Positions 23,202 to 31,951 of a stretch of 52,090 nucleotides of DNA are shown here, in pieces. The notes below the pieces were generated by a model. The model saw only the letters and a program-made list of their open reading frames with translations. It searched no databases and was not told where the DNA came from. Origin of the DNA: Arthrobacter sp. M4. GTDB lineage: Bacteria > Actinomycetota > Actinomycetes > Actinomycetales > Micrococcaceae. Location of the stretch: the NCBI RefSeq assembly GCF_020251205.1, contig NZ_JAIWYX010000022.1, positions 1-52,090 on the forward strand, read 5' to 3'. Both the position numbers and the translations under genes were made by a program. How positions within the stretch are numbered: the stretch's first letter is position 1; each line of letters starts with the position of its first letter.

Positions 23202-25487
23202 TTAGGGTTTCTTGCCGTTTCCGTTGCCATCACCAGGGTTGCTGCCCGTGCTGGGTGCCGGGGCTTGCGTGGCGGGCGCTGGTGCAGGACTCGGGTTATT
23301 CCGAACGGTGGGTGCTCCACTGACCAGGTTCGACGGTGGCGCGGGGAACGGGTTGGTCCCGTAAGCAGGCGCCACGGCAAGCATGTAATTGGCGAACTGC
23401 GGGCCAGCGATCATGTAACCGTCGACGTTTGTATAGAACTTGCCGTTGACCGTGATGTTTCGACCAACACGGGTCTGACCGCCAAGGGGATCACCGAACC
23501 ACGTAGCAGTGGCGAGTCCGGTGGTGTAGCCCACCACCCAGGTGGAGCCGTTGGTGTCGTTGGTACCGGTCTTGGCCGCAACCGGGAAGTTGGTCTTGGT
23601 GGAAATGCGCGGTTGGATCAGGGAGCCCGATCCGGAGTTGAGGACTTCCTGCATACCGTAGGCCACACCACGGGCAACTTCCGGCTTCACGGCATCCCGG
23701 CAGTTTGAGGACTGCGCGGGTAGCTTGGCGCCGGACTGGTCCACCACCGAGGTGATCGCAATCGGCTCGCAGTATTTTCCGTCGTTCGCGAAAGTTGCGA
23801 AGGCGCTGGCCAGCGTCAGCGGTGCCGTCTGCGTGGACCCGATGAGGTTGGAGATCGTGGTCATCGGAACCTTGGGGTTGGGATCCTTGACTGCGTTGTT
23901 CTCGTAGCTTGGCAGGCCACCGTGGATACCAACGGCGTCAACAATCTTTTGGATGCCACAGAGGTCCAGTTGCGAGGCCGAGGCGAAGGTTGCGGTGTTG
24001 ATGGAGTTCGCCAGACCGTACAGGACCGGCATGGTCCGGTAGTAGCCTTCTTCAGCGTTTTGCAGGTCTGTTGACTGGTTGGTGCTGTCATACCAGCCGA
24101 CAACGGGGGAGGGACAGGTGTTCCGCCAAGGGAAGTTCTGCGGGTACCGACGGACAGCCGCATTCACCGTGGTGTTCATCGACTTGCCTTCGTTGAGCCA
24201 CTCCGCGAAGGTGAACGGCTTCATCGTCGACCCGGGCTGGAATCCACCCAATCCGTTGAGGTCCTGGCCGTTCCCGTCCAGTTTGTCCACGTTGAAGTTT
24301 TGCTCAGCTTGGAACTTGCCTTCGGCAGGCAACCACACCGTGTTTTGGGCCATCGAAATAATCTTGCCCGAGTTCGGCTGCACCGACACAAGGGAAGCGC
24401 CCCACTTGTCCGGGTTGGCGCCAGCAGAGGCGTCTACCTGGGCCTGTGCCACGTTCTGCGCATTGGGATCCAAAGTTGTGGTGATGGTTAAGCCACCACG
24501 GAACACCTTCTTCTCGCGCTCTTTGGCGTCGGCGCCGTAGGCGGGGTTATTCAGCAGGAGGTGCAGAACGTAGTCACAGAAGTACGGGGCTTTGGAAGCG
24601 TACGCGCAACCTTGGCGGGCCGGCGTGACCTTTGTTTCCACCGGCGCTGCAACCGCGGCGTCGTACTGGTCCTTCTTGATCTTGCCTTGGGACAACATGG
24701 CCTGGAGCACCAGGTTGCGGCGCTGCTTGGCGTTGTCCGGGTTGGTGATGGGGTCGTAGAAGGACGGGCTGTTAACCACACCCGCCAGCAATGCGGCCTG
24801 GGGGAGGGTCAGATCCTTGGCGCTGGTGCTGAAGAAGAACTTGGAGGCGGCCTCGATGCCGTAGGCGTCCCGGTTGAAGAAGACGATGTTGAGGTAGCCC
24901 TCAAGGATCTGCTCCTTGGAGAACTTCTTCTCCAGCGCGATTGCGAGCTTCATTTCGCGGAGCTTGTCGCCCACGCCCTTGTTCACACCATTGAGCTTGA
25001 CGTCGGCATCCTTGCCTTCGGAGACAAGCGACTCGTTGATGACGTTGTTGACGTACTGTTGCGTAATGGTGGAGGCGCCCTGCTTGTTGCCTCGGGCGGT
25101 GCTGACCAGCGCACGCAGGATACCGGTGGTGTCCACACCGCCGTGCTCGTAAAAGCGGCTGTCTTCGATGGCGATGATGGCGTCCTTAATATAAGGACTC
25201 ATCTGGTCAAGCGGGACTCGCGTGCGGTTCTCCGCAAATAGCGTGGCGAGCGGACTTCCGTCGGCAGCCAGGATCTTGGTCGACTGGCTGGGCGGGTCTA
25301 CCTGCAGTTCTGCCGGAAGGGTGTCAAAGAACTGGATGGAACCGCTGGCGGCACTGCCGGACACAGCAGCGGCGGGGACCAAAAGCCCCGCCACCAGGAC
25401 ACCGCAAACCGCGGACACGCCTAGGAAGCCGAGAATCTTCCCTAGGGTCGTGGCAGTGTCGAATATGGGGTTCTTGCGAGTCGCCAT
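23202..25487 (-). CDS. Bifunctional class A penicillin-binding protein
   Basis: Peptidoglycan glycosyltransferase plus transpeptidase, 761 residues from ATG 25487. One N-terminal membrane anchor (about 20-42). The glycosyltransferase domain has IEDSRFYEHGGVD with catalytic Glu108, GASTITQQ and KEQILEGYLN. The transpeptidase domain has Ser420-Thr-Met-Lys, Ser495-Ile-Asn and Lys639-Thr-Gly-Thr. The C-terminus is a Pro/Ala tail ending in a Gly/Asn/Lys stretch; no PASTA domain is visible, unlike mycobacterial PonA2. The gene is 37 bases from the divergent DUF4177 gene, so the two promoters must overlap. An open frame upstream to 25562 runs into that neighbour and is not used. Confidence 0.93.
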   Translation of the reverse strand: MATRKNPIFDTATTLGKILGFLGVSAVCGVLVAGLLVPAAAVSGSAASGSIQFFDTLPAELQVDPPSQSTKILAADGSPLATLFAENRTRVPLDQMSPYIKDAIIAIEDSRFYEHGGVDTTGILRALVSTARGNKQGASTITQQYVNNVINESLVSEGKDADVKLNGVNKGVGDKLREMKLAIALEKKFSKEQILEGYLNIVFFNRDAYGIEAASKFFFSTSAKDLTLPQAALLAGVVNSPSFYDPITNPDNAKQRRNLVLQAMLSQGKIKKDQYDAAVAAPVETKVTPARQGCAYASKAPYFCDYVLHLLLNNPAYGADAKEREKKVFRGGLTITTTLDPNAQNVAQAQVDASAGANPDKWGASLVSVQPNSGKIISMAQNTVWLPAEGKFQAEQNFNVDKLDGNGQDLNGLGGFQPGSTMKPFTFAEWLNEGKSMNTTVNAAVRRYPQNFPWRNTCPSPVVGWYDSTNQSTDLQNAEEGYYRTMPVLYGLANSINTATFASASQLDLCGIQKIVDAVGIHGGLPSYENNAVKDPNPKVPMTTISNLIGSTQTAPLTLASAFATFANDGKYCEPIAITSVVDQSGAKLPAQSSNCRDAVKPEVARGVAYGMQEVLNSGSGSLIQPRISTKTNFPVAAKTGTNDTNGSTWVVGYTTGLATATWFGDPLGGQTRVGRNITVNGKFYTNVDGYMIAGPQFANYMLAVAPAYGTNPFPAPPSNLVSGAPTVRNNPSPAPAPATQAPAPSTGSNPGDGNGNGKKP

Positions 25488-25524
25488 GTTTTCCACTGTA
25501 CCGGCAAGGGCTACGCTTTCTGTC

Positions 25525-25680
25525 ATGACCAAATGGGAGTACGCGACGATTCCGCTCATCATTCATGCGACAAAACAGATCCTCGACCAGTGGGGTGACG
25601 ACGGCTGGGAACTGGTACAGGTTGTCCCCGGACCGGACGGAAATGGCCTAGTCGCGTACTTGAAGAGGGAGAAGCAGTAA
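25525..25680 (+). CDS. DUF4177-like small protein
   Basis: A 51-residue protein beginning MTKWEYATIPL and containing ILDQWGDDGWELVQV, the signature of DUF4177. Such a small protein is encoded next to RidA in many actinobacteria (Rv3678A in M. tuberculosis). The role is unknown. RidA starts 2 bases after its stop, so the two are co-translated. Confidence 0.85.
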   Translation: MTKWEYATIPLIIHATKQILDQWGDDGWELVQVVPGPDGNGLVAYLKREKQ

Positions 25681-25682
25681 TT

Positions 25683-26219
25683 ATGTCAACGTCCGCAGAA
25701 ACCACAGAATCCACGGGATCGCAGGCTCCCGCTTCCGCCGTCGAGAAGCGACTCGCAGAACTCGGAATCATCCTTCCCGAGGTTGCCGCGCCGGTGGCCG
25801 CCTACGTCCCGGCACTCGTTTCCGGCAACCACGTCTACACGTCCGGACAGCTTCCCTTTATTAACGGCAAACTCGAAGCTACCGGCAAAGTTTCAACCGG
25901 TGACGAAGGCAGCTCCGATGAGCCGACCATTTCCCCCGAGGACGCCAAAGCCTACGCCGCCGTGTGTGCCGTGAACGCGCTTGCCGCGGTAAAGAGCGTC
26001 ATCGGTGACCTGGACCGCGTCACCCGCATCGTCAAGGTTGTGGGCTTTGTGTCCTCCGACCCGTCCTTCACCGGCCAGCCCGGCGTCATCAACGGCGCTT
26101 CTGAACTGCTGGGTCGCGTCTTCGGTGACGCTGGCCAGCACGCACGTTCCGCCGTCGGCGTTTCCGTGCTCCCCCTCGACTCGCCCGTTGAGGTCGAGTT
26201 GATTGCCGAATTCAGCTAG
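25683..26219 (+). CDS. RidA/YjgF-family protein
   Basis: RidA proteins hydrolyse reactive enamine/imine intermediates made by PLP enzymes. This one has 178 residues, with an N-terminal extension and the longer loop of the actinobacterial subgroup. Family features are YTSGQLPF (about 57-64), ARSAVGVSVLPLDSPVEVEL, where the Arg is the expected substrate-binding residue, and the final IAEF. It is the middle gene of a DUF4177-RidA-NUDIX operon. Confidence 0.9.
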   Translation: MSTSAETTESTGSQAPASAVEKRLAELGIILPEVAAPVAAYVPALVSGNHVYTSGQLPFINGKLEATGKVSTGDEGSSDEPTISPEDAKAYAAVCAVNALAAVKSVIGDLDRVTRIVKVVGFVSSDPSFTGQPGVINGASELLGRVFGDAGQHARSAVGVSVLPLDSPVEVELIAEFS

Positions 26220-26232
26220 ACCGGAAAACACT

Positions 26233-27144
26233 GTGCCTCAATTAGCCCGACGCCTGTTTGTGCTGCCCCCCGAACTTGAGGGGGCAGCACGAAACTGGCA
26301 GCAACTGGGGGAGCGGACACCGCGCGCCGCGCGGCTGGCCTCCTCCGTTGTCCTCCTCCGCGACTCGCCCCACGGTCTGGAAACGTGGATGGGTTACCGT
26401 CCGGGTTCCTCGCCGTTGGGCGTGGTCGCTTTCCCCGGCGGCTCCCTGGACGCCTCCGACGACGACCCCGTCGCATGGCTGGGTCCCTCACCACAGCATT
26501 GGGCTGAGGCCCTTGGAACAGACGACGTCGGACTGGCCCGCCGCCATGTGGTGGGCGCCATTCGCGAACTCTTCGAGGAAACCGGCGTCCTGCTCGCGGG
26601 ACCGGATCTGTCAACCACTGTTGAGGGAACGTCCGGCACTGAATGGATGAAAGCCCGCGTGGCCATCAGCGACCAAGAGAAAACGTTCGGCGAATTCCTC
26701 GCCAAGCGCGGATTGCTGCTGCGCACGGACCTCCTCAAGCCCTTGGTCAACTGGCTGAGCCCCGACTTTGCGCACCGCCGCTTCAACACGCGCTACTTCG
26801 CGGCCACGCTTCCCATGAACCAACAACCTACCCTCCTGGAAGGCAAAGGCGTCTGGGGCCGTTGGGTTACCGCCACCCAGGCCATCGCGGATCGCAACAC
26901 CACAACCCTCGGGGATGAAATAGGCCAGGAAAACACGGTGGGACTGACCCTCGGCCAACTCCTGGTGCCGGGGGCGGAGATCATGCTCGAAAAAATGGCA
27001 GCGGCCAACGGCTGCATCGCCTACCTAAGCTACAAACGCAAGGCGCACATGTACCAGCCAAAACTGGTTGAAGAAGACGGTGTGCTTATGCTCGAAGTCG
27101 AAGCCGCCAGAACCACCCCGGGCGACCCCCAGCGCGAGCGCTGA
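26233..27144 (+). CDS. NUDIX hydrolase with an interrupted NUDIX box
   Basis: A 303-residue NUDIX-type hydrolase expected to cleave a nucleoside diphosphate linked to X. I place the start at GTG 26233, with GGAAA 6 bases before it; TTG 26203 inside ridA is the alternative. The box begins FPGGSLDASDDDP and resumes as AIRELFEETGVLL after more than 30 extra residues. That pattern resembles NUDT19-like proteins, which act on CoA esters. The substrate is unassigned. The gene follows ridA by 13 bases, and its stop leaves 92 bases to the convergent LacI gene. Confidence 0.82.
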   Translation: MPQLARRLFVLPPELEGAARNWQQLGERTPRAARLASSVVLLRDSPHGLETWMGYRPGSSPLGVVAFPGGSLDASDDDPVAWLGPSPQHWAEALGTDDVGLARRHVVGAIRELFEETGVLLAGPDLSTTVEGTSGTEWMKARVAISDQEKTFGEFLAKRGLLLRTDLLKPLVNWLSPDFAHRRFNTRYFAATLPMNQQPTLLEGKGVWGRWVTATQAIADRNTTTLGDEIGQENTVGLTLGQLLVPGAEIMLEKMAAANGCIAYLSYKRKAHMYQPKLVEEDGVLMLEVEAARTTPGDPQRER

Positions 27145-27236
27145 CCTCATCGGCCTCCGGGGGTTGGCTTGTGCGGGGCTCGTGCCTTCGGTGGGAAGGT
27201 CGCTCCACGTCATGGGCTCGCCAAAAGCCGCAGAGG

Positions 27237-28238
27237 CTACCGCGCCGGAGGCGCTGTCGATTGGCGTTCCACCAGAGTGGTTGGATGCAGGTGGAGGCCC
27301 GGGCGGAGATGGCGGGGGTTTATGAGGGCCGTCAGTGCTTCTTGGGCCATCTTCTCGATAGGCTGACGCATCGCGGTGATTCCGGGGAACGCGAATGCCG
27401 ACTCGGGAGAGTCATCGAAGGAGACGATTGACACGTCTTCGGGGACGCGGATCTTGGCTTCGTGGAGGGCCCGAAGGGCTCCGATGGCGATCATGTCCGA
27501 GCTCGCGAATACGGCAGTCGGTGGTTCGCCCGCCAGGAGGAGTTCCTTCATTCCGGCCACGCCGCCCTCGCGGCTGAAGGGTGCGTGCGCGGAGGGTCCG
27601 GGGGCGGCGCCGAGTTCCCGCAGCGCGTCGCGCCAGCCGGCGTGGCGCGGCTCGCCGTCGTCGAGGTCTCCCAGGAAGGCGACGGTCTGGTGGCCTAAAG
27701 CGATGAGGTGCCTCACGGCGTCGCGCGCTCCGTTGTAAAGGTCGGCGGCGACGCTAACGCCGCCGGCAACCGGGCGGGGATCGTTGAGCTGGACGATGCG
27801 CGTGGACACCTTGTGGACCAGTGGTTCGTCCCGGGGATCCAGGATTGCCAACATCAGGATGCCGTGGACACGCAACGAATCCAGGTGGCGGACGTAATAG
27901 GCCGTCGAGTTGCTGTGCGTGCTGCAGATCATCACGTCGAACCCCTGGCTTCTCGCCGCCGATTCGATCGCGGATGCGAAGGCACCAAAGAACGGGTTGC
28001 CGATGTCCGGGATGATGAGGCCGATCACTTGGCTGGTGCCGCGGCTCAGCGTCTGGGCCGCGGCGTTGGGCTGATAACCGAGTTTCGCGACGGCGTCCAG
28101 TACTTTGGCGGCGGTGCCCGGCGCCACCGGCCTCGGCCCGCCGTTGAGCGTATAACTCACGACGGCGGTACTCACCCCAGCGAGCCGCGCCACATCTGCC
28201 CTGGTGACGGTTCTGTTGGGCTGCAGGACTTCCTTCAC
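27237..28238 (-). CDS. LacI-family transcriptional regulator
   Basis: A 333-residue LacI/GalR repressor. The HTH is TRADVARLAGVSTAVVSYTL (about 12-31), followed by the hinge YQPNAAAQTLSRG and a periplasmic-binding-protein-like sensor starting VIGLIIPDIGNPFF. The GTG start at 28238 is chosen from the position of the HTH and a GGGGTGG upstream. It lies downstream of the oxidoreductase gene on the same strand, with a hairpin between. Its recognition helix STAVVSY is identical to that of the second LacI protein (39831-40853), so both may use the TCTAC-NCGN-GTAGA operators seen here. Confidence 0.88.
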   Translation of the reverse strand: MKEVLQPNRTVTRADVARLAGVSTAVVSYTLNGGPRPVAPGTAAKVLDAVAKLGYQPNAAAQTLSRGTSQVIGLIIPDIGNPFFGAFASAIESAARSQGFDVMICSTHSNSTAYYVRHLDSLRVHGILMLAILDPRDEPLVHKVSTRIVQLNDPRPVAGGVSVAADLYNGARDAVRHLIALGHQTVAFLGDLDDGEPRHAGWRDALRELGAAPGPSAHAPFSREGGVAGMKELLLAGEPPTAVFASSDMIAIGALRALHEAKIRVPEDVSIVSFDDSPESAFAFPGITAMRQPIEKMAQEALTALINPRHLRPGLHLHPTTLVERQSTAPPAR

Positions 28239-28287
28239 GTTTCCACCCCTGCTCCTTGGTATCCATTTGGGGGTCAATGCCGCGGAG

Positions 28288-28322
28288 GTGCTGTGCCGGC
28301 CCACCGAGGGGCGGCACAGCAC
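28288..28322 (-). terminator. Hairpin between oxidoreductase and LacI genes
   Basis: GTGCTGTGCCG and its exact complement form an 11-bp stem around 13 bases, 15 bases after the oxidoreductase stop. There is no clear T-run, so it may only attenuate transcription into the LacI gene. Confidence 0.5.
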
Positions 28323-28337
28323 CTTGCCGGCTGCCGG

Positions 28338-29579
28338 CTAGCGGTTCACCGCGGCCTGGTCGCGGTTGCGGTGGACCAAGGCGGCGGGCGGTTCGCCGAG
28401 GTCCGGGATCTCCAGCCGCTCGCCGCCTTGGAGAGCGGAGCGGTGCGCGATGATGCCGGGCAGGGTGAATCGGGCAGCCACCCAGGCGTTGACCGGCGGG
28501 AGCGTTCCGGTGTTGACCGCCGTCACGAAGTCGTCCACCAGGAAGTGGTGGCTGCCCTCGTGCCCGTTGTGGACGCCGTCGAATTCCTTGGGCAGCCTGT
28601 CAATGTCGTGGACGGGCGAGTGACCTGACACGAAGGCGTCCCGGAGGGCCGGGGCGATGTCCGCGAGTGACGGGTCGTCGAGGGACATGGTGGACGACGT
28701 CGACACCAGGCTCGTCACATCTTCGACGCCTTCTTTGTTCTGCCAGAAGGCCACTGTGGCCAGTTGTTCGAAGCTGGCCTCCGTGCCGAAGTAGCGGAAG
28801 CGCGATTCCCGGATATGCGAAGGGTAGCCGACACGACGCATCTCGTTGATGCGCATCACGCCACCGTCAGCGAGTTCGAAGAGCGCGGAGGCGTTGGAGA
28901 TGTCGTTCTGGAACATGCTCACGTCTTTGTCGAAAACACCGTCGGCCCGGTTGTCCTGGACACCGATGCAGCTTACCGACACGGCGTGCGTGGGGATAGC
29001 CCCCAGAACGCCACCAATCGAGTGCGTGGGGTAGAGCATGGGCGGGTAGCTGGCGGTTTCCTTCCAACGGTCGCCACCGCTGTAACGGTAGGCGTCGTAG
29101 AAGCCGAGGTCCATGTCGTGGACGTAGTCGCCTTCCGAGTAGAACACACGGCCAAAGTCACCTGCGGCGTAGCGCTGGCGGGCATAGATGGTGGCCGGAT
29201 TGTAGTAGCTGGTTTCGCCCATCATGTAGGTGAGGCCGGTGCGGGTCACGATGTCGATGATGGTCCGGATCTCGTCCTCGGTGATAGCCATGGGCACAGC
29301 CGAATAGACGTGCTTGCCGGCTTCGAGGGCCTGCACCACCAGGGAACCGTGGGTCCACCGCTGCGTGAACAGGGCCACGGCATCGATGGAGGGGTCGGCC
29401 AGCATCGATTCAAAGGACTCGTGCGTCGTTGCATTGCCCAAGCGTCCTGTGAGTTCAGCGGCGCGCTCAGGCAGCAGGTCGGTGATGCTCACCCGCGAGA
29501 CACCAGGGTGCAGGTCGAAGAGGGTCGCGAACTGGCTGGCGAACTGGCCGGCACCAACGATACCCAGGCTGAACGTCAT
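28338..29579 (-). CDS. Gfo/Idh/MocA-family oxidoreductase
   Basis: NAD(P)-dependent sugar or polyol oxidoreductase family, 413 residues. Rossmann motif GIVGAGQFASQF (6-17). The usual catalytic EKP motif after GKHV reads SAVP, so Val95 occupies the lysine place; this is a marked departure. The second half has MGETSYYNPATIYA and YPTHSIGG, with His in the usual zone. ATG 29579 has GGAAGG upstream. A promoter with a LacI-type operator over its -10 lies at 29664-29693, so expression is probably sugar-induced. The gene is followed by a LacI gene on the same strand. The substrate is not readable. Confidence 0.87.
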   Translation of the reverse strand: MTFSLGIVGAGQFASQFATLFDLHPGVSRVSITDLLPERAAELTGRLGNATTHESFESMLADPSIDAVALFTQRWTHGSLVVQALEAGKHVYSAVPMAITEDEIRTIIDIVTRTGLTYMMGETSYYNPATIYARQRYAAGDFGRVFYSEGDYVHDMDLGFYDAYRYSGGDRWKETASYPPMLYPTHSIGGVLGAIPTHAVSVSCIGVQDNRADGVFDKDVSMFQNDISNASALFELADGGVMRINEMRRVGYPSHIRESRFRYFGTEASFEQLATVAFWQNKEGVEDVTSLVSTSSTMSLDDPSLADIAPALRDAFVSGHSPVHDIDRLPKEFDGVHNGHEGSHHFLVDDFVTAVNTGTLPPVNAWVAARFTLPGIIAHRSALQGGERLEIPDLGEPPAALVHRNRDQAAVNR

Positions 29580-29663
29580 ATCAGGAAGCCTTCCAATGGA
29601 TTCTGTGTGTGGAGTAGGCGCAAATGGCCGATGTGGGGCAGGAGTGGGATTTGCGCTTGGATC

Positions 29664-29693
29664 AAATCTACGCGTGTAGATTTCTAGGCGCAA
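29664..29693 (-). promoter_or_regulatory. LacI-type operator over the promoter of the oxidoreductase gene
   Basis: AAATCTACGCGTGTAGATTT (29664-29683) is a perfect 20-bp palindrome with the central CG of LacI-family sites. On the minus strand TTGCGC (29693-29688), 17 bp and TAGATT (29670-29665) form a promoter whose -10 lies inside the operator. A bound repressor would block polymerase. A half-site, CGCGTAGAC, occurs near 29750. Confidence 0.75.
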
Positions 29694-29789
29694 TACCCCA
29701 ATTTTTCCCTGATTTTTGGCGGAGTATCTGCAAACTTTAGCTATTTACCCGCGTAGACAACTCTTCGCCGAGTGATGCTCTTAAACCAG

Positions 29790-29823
29790 CAAGGCCGCCC
29801 CGGAATTTTCCGGGACGGCCTTG
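29790..29823 (-). terminator. Terminator of the Crp gene
   Basis: CAAGGCCG and CCCGGAA pair with their complements around a short loop, giving a stem of about 15 bp with one mismatch, 23 bases after the Crp stop. Only a short T stretch follows. Confidence 0.6.
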
Positions 29824-29846
29824 CGAAGTGCTTTGGTGCGCGGTTC

Positions 29847-30524
29847 CTAGCGGGAGCGCTGGCGGAGCCGCTGCATGTCCAGGATAACCACCGCACGAGC
29901 CTCGAGGCGAAGCCATCCGCGCTGGACGAATTCGGCCAATGCCTTGTTGACGGTCTCGCGGGAAGCGCCTACCAGCTGGGCCAGCTCTTCCTGCGTCAGT
30001 TCGTGGGCTACCAGCACGCCGTCAGTGGCCGGGCGGCCGAAGCGGTCGGCGAGGTCCAGGAGCGCCTTGGCAACACGGCCGGGGACGTCAGAGAAGACCA
30101 GGTCGGACAGTGAGTCGTTAGTGCGGCGGAGACGACGGGCCAGGGCCTGAAGGAGCTGGGCAGACACCTCGGGGCGCGTGCGCAGCAAGGTGTTGAGGCT
30201 TTCGTTCTTCAGGCCTGCCAGGCGGGTCTCGGAAACAGCCGTTGCCGTGGCGGTTCGGGGACTGGGGTCGAAGAGTGCCATTTCGCCGAACAGTTCGCCC
30301 GGGCCGAGGATGGCCAGGAGGGACTCGCGGCCGTCGGGGGAAGTGCGTCCCAGCTTCACTTTGCCGGACACGATGAAGTAAAGCTGGTCGCCCTGGTCTC
30401 CTTCGCGGAACACCGACGCCCCGCGGGACAGATCCACCTCGGTGAGTTCGTCCGTCAGCAGGCGGAAAGCGTCGTCGTCTAGGGTCGCGAAGAGAGGCGC
30501 GCGGCGCAGTACCTCGATGTCCAT
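29847..30524 (-). CDS. Crp/Fnr-family regulator (GlxR/Rv3676-like cAMP receptor)
   Basis: A 225-residue global regulator with an N-terminal cyclic-nucleotide domain and a C-terminal winged helix. The cAMP pocket is visible as GELFGEMALFDPSPRTATA (about 75-95), including the phosphate-binding Arg. The HTH is LTQEELAQLVGASRETVNKA (about 173-192), close to mycobacterial Crp and corynebacterial GlxR. ATG 30524 follows AGGAGA. It is divergent from the MarP gene, as in other actinobacteria. Candidate Crp sites are noted upstream of acs and of the galactoside transporter. Confidence 0.93.
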   Translation of the reverse strand: MDIEVLRRAPLFATLDDDAFRLLTDELTEVDLSRGASVFREGDQGDQLYFIVSGKVKLGRTSPDGRESLLAILGPGELFGEMALFDPSPRTATATAVSETRLAGLKNESLNTLLRTRPEVSAQLLQALARRLRRTNDSLSDLVFSDVPGRVAKALLDLADRFGRPATDGVLVAHELTQEELAQLVGASRETVNKALAEFVQRGWLRLEARAVVILDMQRLRQRSR

Positions 30525-30728
30525 GAAATCTCCTGAGTAAATATGTCGGCTGTGGCGCTTCAGCCATTGTTTCAGAACTTTCGGGCTTCTGTGACGTACT
30601 TGGCAGGCGAAACGGCGGCAAATCCGGGGAATCTGTGGTCTCGGACGCTCGGCTGCCTGTCAGGGAGGGCACTTAGAATGGGGGCTTGACCGGCTCTGCG
30701 GAGCACGGCCGTCTATAAGGAGTAACTG

Positions 30729-31913
30729 GTGTTCGGCCTGACCATCCTGGATCTGCTGTTGATCCTGACCCTCCTCTCCTATGCCCTCTATGGCCTGCGC
30801 AACGGTTTCTTGATTACCGTAGGCGGCATTGCCGGCTTCGCCGCTGGTGCCCTGGCCGCGTTCGTGGCCGTCCCATTGGTGGGCGGCTGGGTCCCGGACA
30901 GTTCGTGGCGACTGACCGCCATCATCGGCTCGGCGATTCTGCTGATCGTTCTGGGCCACGGTTTGGGCACCATGCTTGGCAGGCAGCTTCGGGGCGTGGT
31001 GAGCATACGCGAACTCCACGTCGTAGACAGGCTGGCCGGCTGTGTACTGAGCCTGGTTGTGTCTGCGCTGGTCCTGTCCATGCTGGCCTTCAGCGTCAGT
31101 GCACTTGGTGTGCCGTTTGTCTCACAACAATTGGCTGACTCCAAAGTGATCCGCTTCATCGACGGAGCTACACCCGGTCCGCTCAGGGCCGGCATGGCCC
31201 AATTGCGCTCCGCCGTTCTGGGCAATGGCATTCCCAAGCTCATTGAAGGAGCCGGGCCAGGGAAAGCCGTCCAGATCCCCAACTCGAGCACCGATACGCC
31301 GGCCTTGAACGCGGCCGCCAGGTCTGTGCTGCGCATCGCGGGAACCGCCTACCAGTGCGGCCAGAACCAGACCGGCTCGGGCTTTGTTGTGTCACCGGGT
31401 CGTGTGGTTACCAACGCGCACGTGGTGGCCGGCGTCCCGGAGCCTGTGGTGGAAATTCCCGACGCCGGCGCGTTGCCCGGGCGTGTCGTCTACTTTGACA
31501 GCCAGCACGATATTGCCGTCCTTGCCGTTGACGGACTGCCGAGTAGTCCGCTTCAGCTTTCCGGGAACCTGCCCGCCGGCACTTCGGCCGCCTTTGCCGG
31601 CTACCCGCACGGTGGACCTTTCCAGTCAAAGCCGGCCGCGGTGGAGGGAATCTCGACGGTGCTTGTGCCGGACATCTATGGCAACAACCCGGCCCCGGAG
31701 AACGTCTATCGCATTGCCGGTGACGTCCAGCCGGGGAACTCCGGCGGTCCACTGCTCACGAGCGAAGGGCAAGTTGCCGGCCTGATTTTCGCAAAGACCA
31801 CCTCGGATGCCGCCCTTGGTTTCGCCCTGACCATGGATGACCTGGCCCCTGTGGCACAGCAGGCACCGGGATTGAACGCAGCAGTGTCGGCGGGACAGTG
31901 CACCCGGAAATAG
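30729..31913 (+). CDS. marP: MarP-like membrane serine protease (CvpA plus trypsin domain)
   Basis: A 394-residue protein with four N-terminal CvpA-type membrane segments (about 5-125) and an extracytoplasmic chymotrypsin-like protease domain. The triad is His231 (TNAHVV), Asp261 (HDIAVL) and Ser338 (GNSGGP). Cys210 and Cys391 match the disulfide pair of M. tuberculosis MarP (Rv3671c), which senses acid or oxidative stress in the periplasm. GTG 30729 follows AAGGAG by 6 bases. Its place beside Crp agrees with that locus. Confidence 0.92.
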   Translation: MFGLTILDLLLILTLLSYALYGLRNGFLITVGGIAGFAAGALAAFVAVPLVGGWVPDSSWRLTAIIGSAILLIVLGHGLGTMLGRQLRGVVSIRELHVVDRLAGCVLSLVVSALVLSMLAFSVSALGVPFVSQQLADSKVIRFIDGATPGPLRAGMAQLRSAVLGNGIPKLIEGAGPGKAVQIPNSSTDTPALNAAARSVLRIAGTAYQCGQNQTGSGFVVSPGRVVTNAHVVAGVPEPVVEIPDAGALPGRVVYFDSQHDIAVLAVDGLPSSPLQLSGNLPAGTSAAFAGYPHGGPFQSKPAAVEGISTVLVPDIYGNNPAPENVYRIAGDVQPGNSGGPLLTSEGQVAGLIFAKTTSDAALGFALTMDDLAPVAQQAPGLNAAVSAGQCTRK

Positions 31914-31951
31914 CCAGCAGCCAGCTTGGTGCGTTCCTCCCGGAGGATCTC

